Assembly (NCBI GenBank): GCA_900554225.1 | Contig: USGH01000012.1 | Location: 1-22,876 of the forward strand | DNA: 22,876 bases | Reading direction: 5' to 3' | Source: an uncultured Eubacteriales bacterium | GTDB lineage: Bacteria > Bacillota > Clostridia > Oscillospirales > CAG-272 | Part shown: in pieces, positions 1-8,270 of the stretch | How positions within the stretch are numbered: position 1 is the first letter of the stretch | Layout: every line of letters begins with the position of its first letter | The notes under the pieces: model-generated | Told to the model about the DNA's origin: nothing | The model's input: the letters and a program-made list of their open reading frames with translations, nothing else | The model's database searches: none | Translations under genes and position numbers: made by a program

Positions 1-1
1 T

Positions 2-1018
2 GATCGATTTCTGGCGTTTTCCGGCGACCCCACACGCGGACTGACGATTCTGCCGATGGAGCTGATCGAACGAAATGGCACGGCACTGCGGGAATGCGTT
101 CTCAGCATGGCGGATCGCTGGGGATTGCCGGACGATTTTGCCGCATGGATCCGGAAGTCCTGCGTGTTCGTGAATACCCTGGTCGATAGAATCGTCACCG
201 GATTGCCCATGGATCCCGCACCAATCTGGAACACCCTCGGCTATCGGGATGACGCGATCACGGTTTGCGAGCCGGTTTTATCGCTTGTACTGGTGGACAA
301 AACGGGGATTCCCGCATTGGAGCCGCTTCGGAATGCCGGACTACCTGTGACGATCACAGACGATCTCGCACGGTATCGGGAACGGAAGGTGCGGATACTC
401 AACGGCGCACATACCGGAAATGTGCTGTGCGGGATTCTCGCCGGGATTCCTATCGTTCGGGAGCTTGTGCAGCATCCGGATTGCGGCACGTTTTTGTCGG
501 ATATGCTCCGGGAGGAAATTCTCCCCTATGTCCCGGTCGATCCGCGGGATCCGGACGGGGTACGCCGTTTTGCAGGTGATGTGCTGGATCGGTTTGACAA
601 TCCCTACATCGATCACCGCCTGCTCGACATTTCCATCGAATCTGTGGAAAAATGGCGTGTACGGATCCTGCCGTCCTTCCGCGATGCCTGTCACGCGACC
701 GGGAAACTGCCGCTTCGCCTGACCTTTTCCTTCGCCGCGCTTCTTGCCTTTATGACGGGAACGGCGCAAAACGGCACGGTCACGGGAAGTTGCCCGAACG
801 GCACGACCTATCCGATCCGGGATACACGTGCGGAACCTTTTCTTTCATACTGCTGTCTGCCTGCTGCGGAATACGTGCGTCAGATCGCCCAAATGACGGA
901 GCTGTGGCAGGAGGATTTGACGGCATATCCGCAGTTTACGGAAACGGCTGCCGAAATGCTTTGCGATATCCGGCGGAATCCGATCGAAGCAATACAGAAG
1001 TGGAGGGAACGGGCATGA
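2..1018 (+). CDS. uxaB: Tagaturonate reductase (altronate oxidoreductase), 5' truncated by window edge
   Basis: Mannitol dehydrogenase-family oxidoreductase that reduces D-tagaturonate to D-altronate with NADH in cytoplasmic hexuronate (galacturonate) catabolism. The reading frame is already open at base 2, before the first internal ATG at 56, and encodes in-family sequence there (DRFLAFSGDPTRGLTILPMELIE), so the true start lies upstream of the window. The visible 338 residues hold the family stretch FVNTLVDRIVTGLP, which contains the NTLVDRIV signature near the end of the Rossmann half, followed by the helical C-terminal domain. The stop overlaps the uxaA start as ATGA, implying translational coupling and a uxaBA operon. 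The adjacent altronate dehydratase supports UxaB over a mannitol or fructuronate enzyme, because its product is the substrate of UxaA. The subfamily call rests on context plus recognition of the sequence. Confidence 0.88.
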   Translation, partial: DRFLAFSGDPTRGLTILPMELIERNGTALRECVLSMADRWGLPDDFAAWIRKSCVFVNTLVDRIVTGLPMDPAPIWNTLGYRDDAITVCEPVLSLVLVDKTGIPALEPLRNAGLPVTITDDLARYRERKVRILNGAHTGNVLCGILAGIPIVRELVQHPDCGTFLSDMLREEILPYVPVDPRDPDGVRRFAGDVLDRFDNPYIDHRLLDISIESVEKWRVRILPSFRDACHATGKLPLRLTFSFAALLAFMTGTAQNGTVTGSCPNGTTYPIRDTRAEPFLSYCCLPAAEYVRQIAQMTELWQEDLTAYPQFTETAAEMLCDIRRNPIEAIQKWRERA

Positions 1019-2499
1019 ACGGGATCCGCATTCATCCAAACGACACCGTCGCCGTTGCATTGGAGCCGCTCACACCGGGACAGACGCTGACCATCCCGGA
1101 CTATGGGACCGTGCAGGTACGTGAGGCAATTCCCGCGGGACATAAAATTGCGCTTTTCTCCCACAAGCCGGGGGACAGCGTTGTCAAATACGGCAGTGTG
1201 ATCGGTACGGCAACGGCGGAGATCGCGAAAGGTACGCTCGTCCATACGCACAACTGCCAAACGAATCTTTCCGGTACGCTCTCGTATACGTATCAGCCCG
1301 ATTTCCATGAGCTGCCGCCGGAGCCGCCGCGCACCTTTGCAGGGTATCGCAGAGAGAATGGCAGGGTCGGGATCCGCAACGAGATCTGGATCTTTCCGAC
1401 GGTCGGTTGTGTAAACGGTATTGTCACCGCACTGGCTTTGGCAGCAAACGAGAAATTTGCCCCCAAACAGACAGAAATCGTTGCCTATACGCATCCGTTT
1501 GGCTGCTCACAGTTGGGCGAGGATGCGGTACGGACCATGGATCTCCTGTGCGGATTGATCCGTCATCCGAATGCCGCCGGGGTGCTTGTTGTGGGATTGG
1601 GGTGCGAGAACAGTCCCATCCCGCTTCTGCAAAAACGGCTTGGCGCATACGATCCCACTCGTGTACGGTTTCTTGCCTGTCAGGACTGCACGGATGAGAT
1701 GGAGGAGGGACTATCCATACTGGGCGAGCTTTGCCGGAAAGCGGAGACGGCAGTGCGCACGGAGACCCCGGTATCGGAGCTTGTTGTGGGACTGAAATGC
1801 GGCGGATCGGATGGTTTATCCGGGATCACTGCCAATCCGCTTCTCGGCGTGGTGTCCGATCGGCTTATCTCCATGGGCGGCTGCACGATCCTGACCGAGG
1901 TGCCGGAGATGTTCGGAGCGGAGACAGCACTCATGGCGCGATGTCGGAACGAGACGATCTTTCGGAAAACGGTCGATATGGTCAACGGCTTCAAAGCGTA
2001 TTTTCTCAGTCACGAGGAGCCTGTCGGAGAGAATCCGTCTCCCGGAAACCGTGCCGGCGGGATCACAACGCTCGAGGAAAAATCACTCGGCTGTACGCAA
2101 AAGTCCGGGAGCGCGCCGGTGGAGGAGGTCCTTTCCTATGGCGAACCGATCCATACGCACGGACTGTCGCTTTTGCAGGCACCGGGAAACGATTTGGTGG
2201 CATCCACGGCACTGGCGGCATCCGGCGCACAGCTCATTCTCTTTACCACCGGTCGCGGTACTCCATTCGGCAGTCCGGTGCCCACGATGAAGCTCTCGAC
2301 AAATACCGCACTGGCTCAAAAGAAGCCGCACTGGATCGATTTTGACGCGGGACAGCTTTTAGGCGGCATTCCGATGGCAGCTTTGGCGGAAAGGCTCCTT
2401 CTGAAGATCCTTGCCGTTGCGTCCGGGAGCGAGACTGTCTGTTCCGAAGGGTTGTCCCGGGAAAATCTTGCGATCTGGAAAGACGGTGTGACCCTCTGA
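1015..2499 (+). CDS. uxaA: Altronate dehydratase
   Basis: Dehydrates D-altronate to 2-keto-3-deoxygluconate, the step after UxaB in galacturonate catabolism. The 494-residue length fits the full two-domain UxaA family. Residues 1 to about 90 form the SAF-like N-terminal domain (HTHN at 77-80). The dehydratase body starts at the family signature GYRRENGRVGIRN (110-122), followed by HPFGCSQLGED (160-170), GLGCEN (194-199) and KCGGSDGLSG (261-270). The conserved cysteines fit the iron-dependent family. GRGTPFG.P.PT.K lies near the C-terminus. The frame is open far upstream, but the start is ATG at 1015: it overlaps the uxaB stop by 4 bases, has a GGAGGG ribosome binding site, and gives the expected N-terminus. 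No terminator follows directly, so read-through into the next two genes is possible. Confidence 0.93.
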   Translation: MNGIRIHPNDTVAVALEPLTPGQTLTIPDYGTVQVREAIPAGHKIALFSHKPGDSVVKYGSVIGTATAEIAKGTLVHTHNCQTNLSGTLSYTYQPDFHELPPEPPRTFAGYRRENGRVGIRNEIWIFPTVGCVNGIVTALALAANEKFAPKQTEIVAYTHPFGCSQLGEDAVRTMDLLCGLIRHPNAAGVLVVGLGCENSPIPLLQKRLGAYDPTRVRFLACQDCTDEMEEGLSILGELCRKAETAVRTETPVSELVVGLKCGGSDGLSGITANPLLGVVSDRLISMGGCTILTEVPEMFGAETALMARCRNETIFRKTVDMVNGFKAYFLSHEEPVGENPSPGNRAGGITTLEEKSLGCTQKSGSAPVEEVLSYGEPIHTHGLSLLQAPGNDLVASTALAASGAQLILFTTGRGTPFGSPVPTMKLSTNTALAQKKPHWIDFDAGQLLGGIPMAALAERLLLKILAVASGSETVCSEGLSRENLAIWKDGVTL

Positions 2500-2577
2500 T
2501 TCCACATAGACATGTATAAAACCGTACCAAATGGTCCATTTTAATGAAAAAGAGAGATGGACCTGTGAGGTGCGGAA

Positions 2578-3039
2578 ATGCAAAAAGAAAACAGATCGGT
2601 GTGGACATGGCTCGGCGTATTTTTATCCGGCGGCGGGATCTACAGTGCCCTTGAAATTCTGTGGCGCGGCTATACCCATTGGACGATGGCGGTCACGGGC
2701 GGCGTATGTCTCGTTCTGCTCCACGGACTGAATCATCTGTGTGCGCGCTGGGCACTTGTGTTCCGCTGTCTGACCGGCTCGGCGATCATCACGACAATGG
2801 AGCTGGCGGTCGGACTGCTTGTCAATCGCGCGGCGGGCCTTGCGGTATGGGACTATTCCGATATGCCGGGCAACCTTCTCGGACAGATCTGTCCGGCGTT
2901 TTCGGCAATGTGGTTTCTGCTCTGCATCCCGGCGTTCGGCATCTGTCGGGGAATCGATCGTCTTGCAGCGGGAAAGGAAAAAATCGTGGGATTTTTTCAA
3001 ACCCATGGAAAACGGTGGAGAAGGCAGAAAAATCTATGA
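2578..3039 (+). CDS. Small membrane protein, PF06541 (putative ABC-transporter type IV / CmpB-like) family
   Basis: A 153-residue multi-pass membrane protein. The N-terminal pattern GGGIYSALEILWRGYTHWTM (about residues 17-36) matches the start of the PF06541 family, widespread in Clostridia and named putative ABC transporter permease without a proven function. About four hydrophobic segments are visible (roughly 10-25, 35-52, 62-80 and 102-122), with a basic C-terminal tail (GKRWRRQKNL). The start is ATG 2578 with GAGGT upstream. An inverted repeat GGTCCAT/ATGGACC (2533-2539/2557-2563) precedes the ribosome binding site. The next gene begins 15 bases after the stop, so the two are probably co-transcribed. 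No ATPase gene is adjacent, so the transporter name should be taken lightly. Confidence 0.8.
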   Translation: MQKENRSVWTWLGVFLSGGGIYSALEILWRGYTHWTMAVTGGVCLVLLHGLNHLCARWALVFRCLTGSAIITTMELAVGLLVNRAAGLAVWDYSDMPGNLLGQICPAFSAMWFLLCIPAFGICRGIDRLAAGKEKIVGFFQTHGKRWRRQKNL

Positions 3040-3054
3040 GAAAGGGAGCGTTCC

Positions 3055-3990
3055 ATGCATAAGCGAAAATCACTGTCCCGTGAGGATCGATATTGGCGGC
3101 GGCGTGCCATCCTGAAGTGGACAAAGGTGGCACTGTTCATCCTGTTCTGCGGAATATTTTCCTTTGTCGGCACATGGACCTATGCGCGCTCCGGCAAGTT
3201 TATCCCGACACGTGAGATGTTGTGGAACACGGCGTCCGTGCGGTGTGTCGATGTCGGGCAGGGGGACGCCACGCTGCTCCTGGACAATGGACACGCAGTC
3301 TTGATCGATACGGGAACCCGGGATTACGCGGAGCATCTGGCTGCATATACCCATTTCTACGCGGGGCGGATCGACATTTTGTTTCTCACCCATGATCATG
3401 CGGATCACTGCGGCGGCGCGGAGAAGATTCTTACGGATTTTCGTGTCGGTACCCTCGTGATTCCGGATGCGGGCGATTGGGACCGGATTGTGGAGGTCGC
3501 CATGGAAAACCGTACCCGTGTGATCCGGTATACGCCGGAGGATGCCGGCATGACCCTTTCCGCCGGAGAGATCACCTGTATCGTTCTCGGACCTGCTGCA
3601 TTTGTGGAGGACAACGGCAATAATAACAGTTTGATCGTGCGTGCGGATCTGTGGGTGGATGAAAATGTCTGCTCTGTGCTGCTCACCGGAGACGCAGAGG
3701 CAGAGGAGGAGGCTGCTGTTCTTGCCGCACCTTATGCTGCCGCGCTGCGTGCGGATATTCTGAAAATCGGTCACCACGGATCCGCCTCGTCCCCCTCGCT
3801 GCGGATTTTCTACATGGTCGCTACGAGAGTCTGTACGATTTCCTGCGGCAATGGGAACGAATACGGTCATCCGCACAACGAAACGATCGCGCTGCTGGAA
3901 TCCGCCGGCGTACCATATTGCCGCACCGATCTGGAGGGGACGATTGCGCTCGATTTTGACGGAGAAAAGATCACCAAACGGAAGTGGTAG
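3055..3990 (+). CDS. Membrane-anchored ComEC/Rec2-like metallo-beta-lactamase-fold protein
   Basis: A 311-residue protein with one N-terminal transmembrane segment (about residues 22-42, after a basic KRK/RRR region) and a single extracytoplasmic metallo-beta-lactamase domain of the type found at the C-terminus of ComEC. Visible motifs are VDVGQGDATLL, LIDTG, the metal-binding THDHADHCGG (about residues 109-118), LLTGDAE, and KIGHHGS followed by YGHP. It lacks the competence pore domains of ComEC, so it is a stand-alone hydrolase, possibly a phosphodiesterase or nuclease; the substrate is unknown. The start is ATG 3055 with AAAGGGAG upstream, 15 bases after the PF06541 gene. A bidirectional hairpin terminator follows within 20 bases. 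Confidence 0.85.
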   Translation: MHKRKSLSREDRYWRRRAILKWTKVALFILFCGIFSFVGTWTYARSGKFIPTREMLWNTASVRCVDVGQGDATLLLDNGHAVLIDTGTRDYAEHLAAYTHFYAGRIDILFLTHDHADHCGGAEKILTDFRVGTLVIPDAGDWDRIVEVAMENRTRVIRYTPEDAGMTLSAGEITCIVLGPAAFVEDNGNNNSLIVRADLWVDENVCSVLLTGDAEAEEEAAVLAAPYAAALRADILKIGHHGSASSPSLRIFYMVATRVCTISCGNGNEYGHPHNETIALLESAGVPYCRTDLEGTIALDFDGEKITKRKW

Positions 3991-4006
3991 GGGTACATAG
4001 AAATTG

Positions 4007-4051
4007 CATAACAAAAAGAGCCGTCCCACAAGAAACGACTCTTTTGTTATG
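4007..4051. terminator. Bidirectional intrinsic terminator between convergent genes
   Basis: The arms CATAACAAAAAGAGCCGT and ACGACTCTTTTGTTATG are near-perfect inverted repeats around a short loop. A-rich and T-rich flanks give a U-tract on both strands. It sits between the convergent ends of the ComEC-like gene (stop at 3990) and the Gfo/Idh/MocA gene (stop at 4069). Confidence 0.85.
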
Positions 4052-4068
4052 TAAGAAACCAATGCGGC

Positions 4069-5139
4069 TCAAAATTCCACAGCCAGTCCGGTTTCGGAGG
4101 ATTTTCTTGCCGCCTCGATCACGCGGAAGCAGCGCAGAACACTTTCCGGCGTGACGACCAGCTCCTCTTTCCCATCCAGATGCGCGGCGAGATTCTTGTA
4201 GAGCGTAGCCCAATCCTGCGGGATCGTATGCTCTGGCAGCGCGACCTCTTCCCACTCGTCTACCTTGTAATCGCCGATCGTGCGATGCGCCATCGATCCG
4301 CCGGGATAGAGCAGAATGTCCGCGTCTTCCGTGTGGGATTTCGCGATGAATCGTGCCTTGCCGGTTTCTCCGCAGCAATCCTCTACATAGATGCTGCCGC
4401 GGTTGCCGAGGATCCACCATTTCGGCATCGGGTATGGAGAGAACGTGGTGCTTTCCACCTGTGCGGTCAAACCGTTCTGGAACCGAATGAGGATCTTTGC
4501 GTAGTCGTCCACATCGTAGGAACGGATCGTTTTGACAGATGCGAATACGGACTGGATCGGATTGTCAAAGAGGTATAGCGTCTGATCCAGCATATGCACA
4601 CCCCAGTCGCCGAGCATTCCACCGCCGTGATCCGCAAATTCGCGCCAGCCAAACATATGCCCGCTGCCGCCGGATTTTGCATGGATCCGGTTCTCTACTG
4701 TGATGAGATCGCCGCAGTAGCCCTTTTGCAGAGCTTCCTTCACGATCAGACAGTCTCTGTCGAAACGGCGGTTGTGGTGGACCGTAAAGACCTTGCCCGC
4801 TTTCTTCGCCGCAGCCATCATCCGTTCGATTTCCGCGGAGGTCATGGCAGCCGGCTTTTCACTCATTGCGTGGTATCCGGCTTCCAATGCCGCGCAGACA
4901 TAGGGACAGTGAAATTGGTTGGGGGTTGCGACGAGTACGATGTCGAATATACGTGATGCCAGAAAATCGCCAATGTTGTCAAACGCCTTGAGTCCCTTCG
5001 ATTCCGCATAGGCGCGGCGGTCGGGATTTACGTCGTATACGGCGGTGGGGGTGAAGGGAACATCCTCGCGCATTGCGGTGTCGTAGTGGTATCCGCCTGC
5101 CATGCCGCCAAAGCCGATATAACCGATTCTGTAGTTCAT
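4069..5139 (-). CDS. Gfo/Idh/MocA family NAD(P)-dependent sugar oxidoreductase
   Basis: A 356-residue dehydrogenase of the glucose-fructose oxidoreductase / inositol dehydrogenase family, presumably cytoplasmic. The N-terminal Rossmann motif is IGYIGFGGMAGG (residues 5-16). The family EKP motif with its catalytic lysine is at 94-96, HHNRRFD at 121-127, and GGGMLGDWGVHMLDQ (172-186) carries the Asp178/His182 pair expected in the active site. An upstream in-frame ATG at 5181 exists, but ATG 5139 is chosen because an AGGAGG site sits just before it and the Rossmann fold starts immediately. The gene lies 90 bases downstream of thrS on the same strand, across a 13-bp hairpin without a U-tract, so partial co-transcription is possible. 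It most resembles the 15569-16618 gene in this window. The substrate cannot be told. Confidence 0.9.
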   Translation of the reverse strand: MNYRIGYIGFGGMAGGYHYDTAMREDVPFTPTAVYDVNPDRRAYAESKGLKAFDNIGDFLASRIFDIVLVATPNQFHCPYVCAALEAGYHAMSEKPAAMTSAEIERMMAAAKKAGKVFTVHHNRRFDRDCLIVKEALQKGYCGDLITVENRIHAKSGGSGHMFGWREFADHGGGMLGDWGVHMLDQTLYLFDNPIQSVFASVKTIRSYDVDDYAKILIRFQNGLTAQVESTTFSPYPMPKWWILGNRGSIYVEDCCGETGKARFIAKSHTEDADILLYPGGSMAHRTIGDYKVDEWEEVALPEHTIPQDWATLYKNLAAHLDGKEELVVTPESVLRCFRVIEAARKSSETGLAVEF

Positions 5140-5173
5140 GCTGTCCTCCTCGCAAATATGGATTGGGGGTAAG

Positions 5174-5216
5174 CCCGCCATTTTCGCAGCCTTTTGTGAA
5201 CCACGAAAACGGCGGG
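5174..5216 (-). repeat. Intergenic inverted repeat (RNA hairpin) downstream of thrS
   Basis: CCCGCCATTTTCG (5174-5186) and CGAAAACGGCGGG (5204-5216) form a 13-bp stem with a 17-base loop. The single non-Watson-Crick position is G-U in the minus-strand transcript but A-C in the plus-strand transcript, so it probably acts in the thrS mRNA. No T-run follows it on the minus strand, so it is not a standard intrinsic terminator. It may be an mRNA 3'-end stabiliser or a weak processing/termination site before the downstream oxidoreductase. Confidence 0.6.
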
Positions 5217-5229
5217 GACAGATCCGGGC

Positions 5230-7131
5230 TTAGATTTTCTTCGTGCGAATTTCTTCGTTCGCGCGGTCGATGAAGTCGCCTACAGCAATCGCACCGATGT
5301 CGCCCTCGCTTCTGGAACGGACGGATACGGTGCCGTCGAGCATTTCCCGTTCGCCGACGATGAGCATGTACGGCGTTTTCTGGAGCTGTGCTTCGCGGAT
5401 CTTGTAGCCCATCTTTTCATTGCGCAGATCGGCGTGTACACGGAGTCCTGCGGCTTCCAGCTGTGCGTTGACCTTTTCCGCATATTCGTTGAACGCATTG
5501 GAAACCGGGATCACAACGACCTGTTCCGGAGAGAGCCACAGCGGGAATGCGCCTGCGAAATGCTCCGTGATGACGCCGATGAACCGTTCGATGGAGCCGA
5601 GCACCACGCGGTGGATCATGACGGGACGGTGCTTTTCGTTGTCCGCGCCCGTATATTCGAGTTCAAACCGCTCCGGCAGCTGCATATCCAGCTGGATCGT
5701 GCCGCACTGCCAGGTCCGTCCGAGAGAATCCGCCAGATGGAAGTCGAGCTTCGGACCGTAGAACGCGCCGTCGCCTTCGTTGATGGAGTAGGACTTGCCC
5801 ATTTCGGAGACCGCCGCCTTCAGCGTTTCCGTTGCGAAATCCCAGTCCTTCACGTCGCCCATATGATCCTCCGGCATCGTGGAAACCTCGATCTCGTAGG
5901 TCAGACCGAACACGGAATATACCTCGTCAAAGAGGCGAACAACGTTCTTGATCTCGTCCTTCATCTGATCCCAGGTCATGAAGATGTGTGCGTCGTCCTG
6001 TGTGAAGCAGCGTACACGGAAGAGACCATGGAGCGCGCCGGACAGCTCGTGACGATGTACCAATCCGAGTTCTCCGACACGGAGCGGCAGATCACGGTAG
6101 GAGTGCGGCTCCATCTTGTATACGAGCATACCACCCGGGCAGTTCATCGGCTTGATGGCATAATCCTCGCCGTCGATGACGGTGGTGTACATATTTTCCT
6201 TATAGTGATCCCAGTGGCCGGACCGCTCCCAGAGCGCGCGGTTTAAGATCATCGGGGTGGAGATCTCCACGTAGCCGAATTTCTTGTGTACCTGACGCCA
6301 GTAATCGATCAGGGTGTTGCGCAGGATCATACCCTTGGGCAGGAAGAACGGGAATCCGGGACCCTCGTCCATGATCGTGAACAGACCGAGCTCCTTGCCG
6401 AGCTTACGGTGATCCCGCTTCTTCGCTTCTTCAATGCGGAGCAGATATGCGTCCAGCTCCTCCTTCTTCGGGAACGCCACGCCATAGACGCGCTGGAGCA
6501 TCTTATTGGCGGCATCGCCCTTCCAATACGCACCGGTGCATTGCGTCAGCTTGAACGCCTTGACCGCTCCTGTGGAGAAGAGGTGGGGACCGGCGCACAG
6601 ATCGGTGAATTCCCCCTGCTTATAGAACGAGATCGTCTCTCCCTCCGGCAGCTCCTCGATCAGCTGAACCTTGTAAGGCTCGTCCTTTTCCTGCATGAAC
6701 GCGATGGCATCCGCACGGGAAAGTGTGAACCGCTCGATCTTCTCATTTTCCTTGACGATCTTCTTCATTTCCGCTTCAAGCTTTTCGAGTACCTCGGGAG
6801 TGAACGGTTCGGCGGCATCGAAATCGTAGTAGAAGCCTTCCTCGATCGCGGGACCGATGGTGAGCTTGACATCGGGATAGAGCCGCTTCATGGCCTGTGC
6901 CAGAATGTGGGACGCGGAATGCCAGAATACGTGCTTGCCTTCCTTATCGGCAAAGGTGTAGAGCTTGACGGACGCGTCGCCATCGATCATATGGGTCAGA
7001 TCGACCGGCACATCGTTCACGGCACATCCGACCACCTCGCGGGAGATCAGACCAGCCTCACGCGCCGCATCGTATACGGACAGCGGGGCATCAAAGGATA
7101 CTTGTTTTTCGGGAAAAGTAACGGTAAACAT
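5230..7131 (-). CDS. thrS: Threonyl-tRNA synthetase
   Basis: Class II aminoacyl-tRNA synthetase charging tRNA-Thr in the cytoplasm. The 633 residues match the usual full length. In order there are an N-terminal TGS domain (about 1-62), the editing/SAD domain with HSASHILAQAMKRLYP and the GFYYDF segment, the class II catalytic core with motif 1 (around GMILRNTLIDYW), the zinc-site stretch PMNCPGGM, motif 2 (RVRCFTQDDAHIF) and motif 3 (GSIERFIGVITEH), and the C-terminal anticodon-binding domain. The frame is open 78 bases further upstream, but ATG 7131 has GGAGG upstream and starts the TGS domain correctly. Regulation is by an upstream T-box leader and a dedicated consensus promoter. Confidence 0.97.
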   Translation of the reverse strand: MFTVTFPEKQVSFDAPLSVYDAAREAGLISREVVGCAVNDVPVDLTHMIDGDASVKLYTFADKEGKHVFWHSASHILAQAMKRLYPDVKLTIGPAIEEGFYYDFDAAEPFTPEVLEKLEAEMKKIVKENEKIERFTLSRADAIAFMQEKDEPYKVQLIEELPEGETISFYKQGEFTDLCAGPHLFSTGAVKAFKLTQCTGAYWKGDAANKMLQRVYGVAFPKKEELDAYLLRIEEAKKRDHRKLGKELGLFTIMDEGPGFPFFLPKGMILRNTLIDYWRQVHKKFGYVEISTPMILNRALWERSGHWDHYKENMYTTVIDGEDYAIKPMNCPGGMLVYKMEPHSYRDLPLRVGELGLVHRHELSGALHGLFRVRCFTQDDAHIFMTWDQMKDEIKNVVRLFDEVYSVFGLTYEIEVSTMPEDHMGDVKDWDFATETLKAAVSEMGKSYSINEGDGAFYGPKLDFHLADSLGRTWQCGTIQLDMQLPERFELEYTGADNEKHRPVMIHRVVLGSIERFIGVITEHFAGAFPLWLSPEQVVVIPVSNAFNEYAEKVNAQLEAAGLRVHADLRNEKMGYKIREAQLQKTPYMLIVGEREMLDGTVSVRSRSEGDIGAIAVGDFIDRANEEIRTKKI

Positions 7132-7397
7132 ACGCGATACCTCCGTAAAATTCACCAAGAAAGCAAAACGCACCCGACAGACAGATGCACAATGCCGATG
7201 GCGATTCATGCGTTTGTCCGGGGTGCGAAAAGAATCCGCACGGTTCCACCCGAGCTTTCACTTCATTTGTATAACATTTGTAGGATCCGTCGCGGGATCC
7301 GCCGTTTTCTTCGGCAAGGTGGTATCCGCGCGCTTCTCCGGAGATCTTACACCAACCGATCCCTCTCTGTACGGTGTGTTCGCGGGACTTGTCCTCA
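7132..7397 (-). ncRNA. T-box riboswitch leader of thrS
   Basis: The roughly 265-nt leader between the thrS promoter and start codon carries the T-box core GGGTGGAACCGTGC (about 7239-7252, minus strand), which pairs with the acceptor end of uncharged tRNA. Upstream, reading along the RNA, are an AGAGAGGG stretch and GGTTGGTG typical of Stem I distal motifs, then GGATACCACC. In this last stretch an ACC threonine codon (7323-7321, or the following ACC) is the likely specifier. Downstream of the T-box is a G/C-rich hairpin followed by TTTT (terminator, listed separately). Threonine starvation would favour the antiterminator. The 5' end is inferred from the promoter and the specifier choice is inferred without folding. 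Confidence 0.88.
7165..7227 (-). terminator. T-box-controlled attenuator terminator of thrS
   Basis: On the minus strand CGCACCC (7227-7221) plus CGGACA pair with TGTCTG plus GGGTGCG (ending at 7169), followed by TTTTGCTTT. It lies just downstream of the T-box sequence and about 35 nt before the thrS start, the expected place for the regulated terminator. Confidence 0.82.
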
Positions 7398-7403
7398 AAA
7401 TAC

Positions 7404-7432
7404 AGTATAACACAGAAATCCGCCGTTGTCAA
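7404..7432 (-). promoter_or_regulatory. Sigma-A promoter of thrS
   Basis: On the minus strand TTGACA (7432-7427), a 17-bp spacer and TATACT (7409-7404) form a near-consensus promoter. The predicted transcript start is near 7397, at the head of the T-box leader. Confidence 0.88.
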
Positions 7433-7547
7433 GGGAAATGCAGCGGATTTTCCCGGCAACCGCATGTATAAAAAGAATCCGGGAAATAGTATCCTTTCTT
7501 CGCTTAAATGTAAATGCCGTTGCCGTGCATTCTCCCCCATTTTCCTC

Positions 7548-7576
7548 TTGCCAAATCCGCATAGATGTGCTATACT
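7548..7576 (+). promoter_or_regulatory. Sigma-A promoter of the PAT-like acetyltransferase gene
   Basis: TTGCCA (7548-7553), a 17-bp spacer and TATACT (7571-7576), about 40 bp upstream of the ATG at 7615 and divergent from the thrS promoter. Confidence 0.75.
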
Positions 7577-7614
7577 GTGTCCAACCAATCCATTTTCATC
7601 CGAGGTGTCTTTTT

Positions 7615-8175
7615 ATGATCCGTCTCCGTGCCGCTGTGCCGTCCGATATTCCGTCGTTTCTCGCGATTTATGCACCGTATATCACCGATACCACGTACAG
7701 CTTTGAGTATACCGTGCCGTCGCTGCCCGATTTTGCCGCACGATTTGCCGCTGTGACCGCCCGCTTTCCGTGGATTGCCGCTGTGGAGGTGGATGTGTGC
7801 GGCGGGGAACGTATCATCGGATATGCATATGCGGCACCTATGGCGGAGCGGATGGCGTACATCTGGAGCGCGGATATGTCCATTTATCTCGATCGGAGCT
7901 GTCGCGGTCAGGGAATCGGCACCATGCTGTATACGAAGCTGGAGGAGCTGCTGAGACGATGCGGCTATTACAATGCCTATGCCATCATCACCGCGGAAAA
8001 TGAACCAAGCCGCTGTTTCCACGCGCACATGGGGTATACACCGGAATCCCATATGGATCGCTGCGGCTACAAAATGGGGCGTTGGCTGGCGGTGGACTGG
8101 TATGTCAAGCGGCTGCGGGAAGGGGAACCGACGGAGCTGCCGCAAAAATGGAACGGTGAGATGACCGATGCGTAA
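7615..8175 (+). CDS. GNAT N-acetyltransferase, phosphinothricin acetyltransferase-like
   Basis: A 186-residue GNAT enzyme that transfers an acetyl group from acetyl-CoA to an amine. The N-terminus IRLRAAVPSDIPSFLAIYAP and the early ...TTYSFEY segment resemble the PAT/Bar and YwnH-type family. The acetyl-CoA loop appears as CRGQGIGTMLYTKLEELL (about residues 98-115), followed by the NEPSRCFHAHMGYTPE segment typical of motif B. The frame is open further upstream, but ATG 7615 is chosen because it has GAGGTG upstream, fits the promoter, and starts the GNAT fold. It appears monocistronic; another promoter follows at 8237. The natural substrate is unknown, and the family includes methionine derivatives as well as phosphinothricin. 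Confidence 0.88.
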   Translation: MIRLRAAVPSDIPSFLAIYAPYITDTTYSFEYTVPSLPDFAARFAAVTARFPWIAAVEVDVCGGERIIGYAYAAPMAERMAYIWSADMSIYLDRSCRGQGIGTMLYTKLEELLRRCGYYNAYAIITAENEPSRCFHAHMGYTPESHMDRCGYKMGRWLAVDWYVKRLREGEPTELPQKWNGEMTDA

Positions 8176-8236
8176 CGGTACAGGATGGGAATTGTCCGTT
8201 TACAGGAGATTTTTCACAGAAATCCGTGTGTTTCCC

Positions 8237-8265
8237 TTGACTTTCGCACACTTCTCCGGTATAAT
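8237..8265 (+). promoter_or_regulatory. Sigma-A promoter of the ABC exporter operon
   Basis: TTGACT (8237-8242), a 17-bp spacer and TATAAT (8260-8265). The expected transcript start is about 8272, giving a leader of roughly 95 nt before the first transporter gene. Confidence 0.88.
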
Positions 8266-8270
8266 TTAAT

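Noticed and set aside
652..1014. Upstream extension of the uxaA frame to position 652
   Set aside because: It overlaps uxaB in another frame, lacks family similarity, and ATG 1015 has the ribosome binding site and ATGA coupling.
7437..7453. A third copy of the dispersed repeat (ATGCAGCGGATTTTC)
   Set aside because: Only the TGCAGCG.ATTT part matches; the TTTTGCGCG and GCAAAACGCG blocks are absent, so it is within chance.
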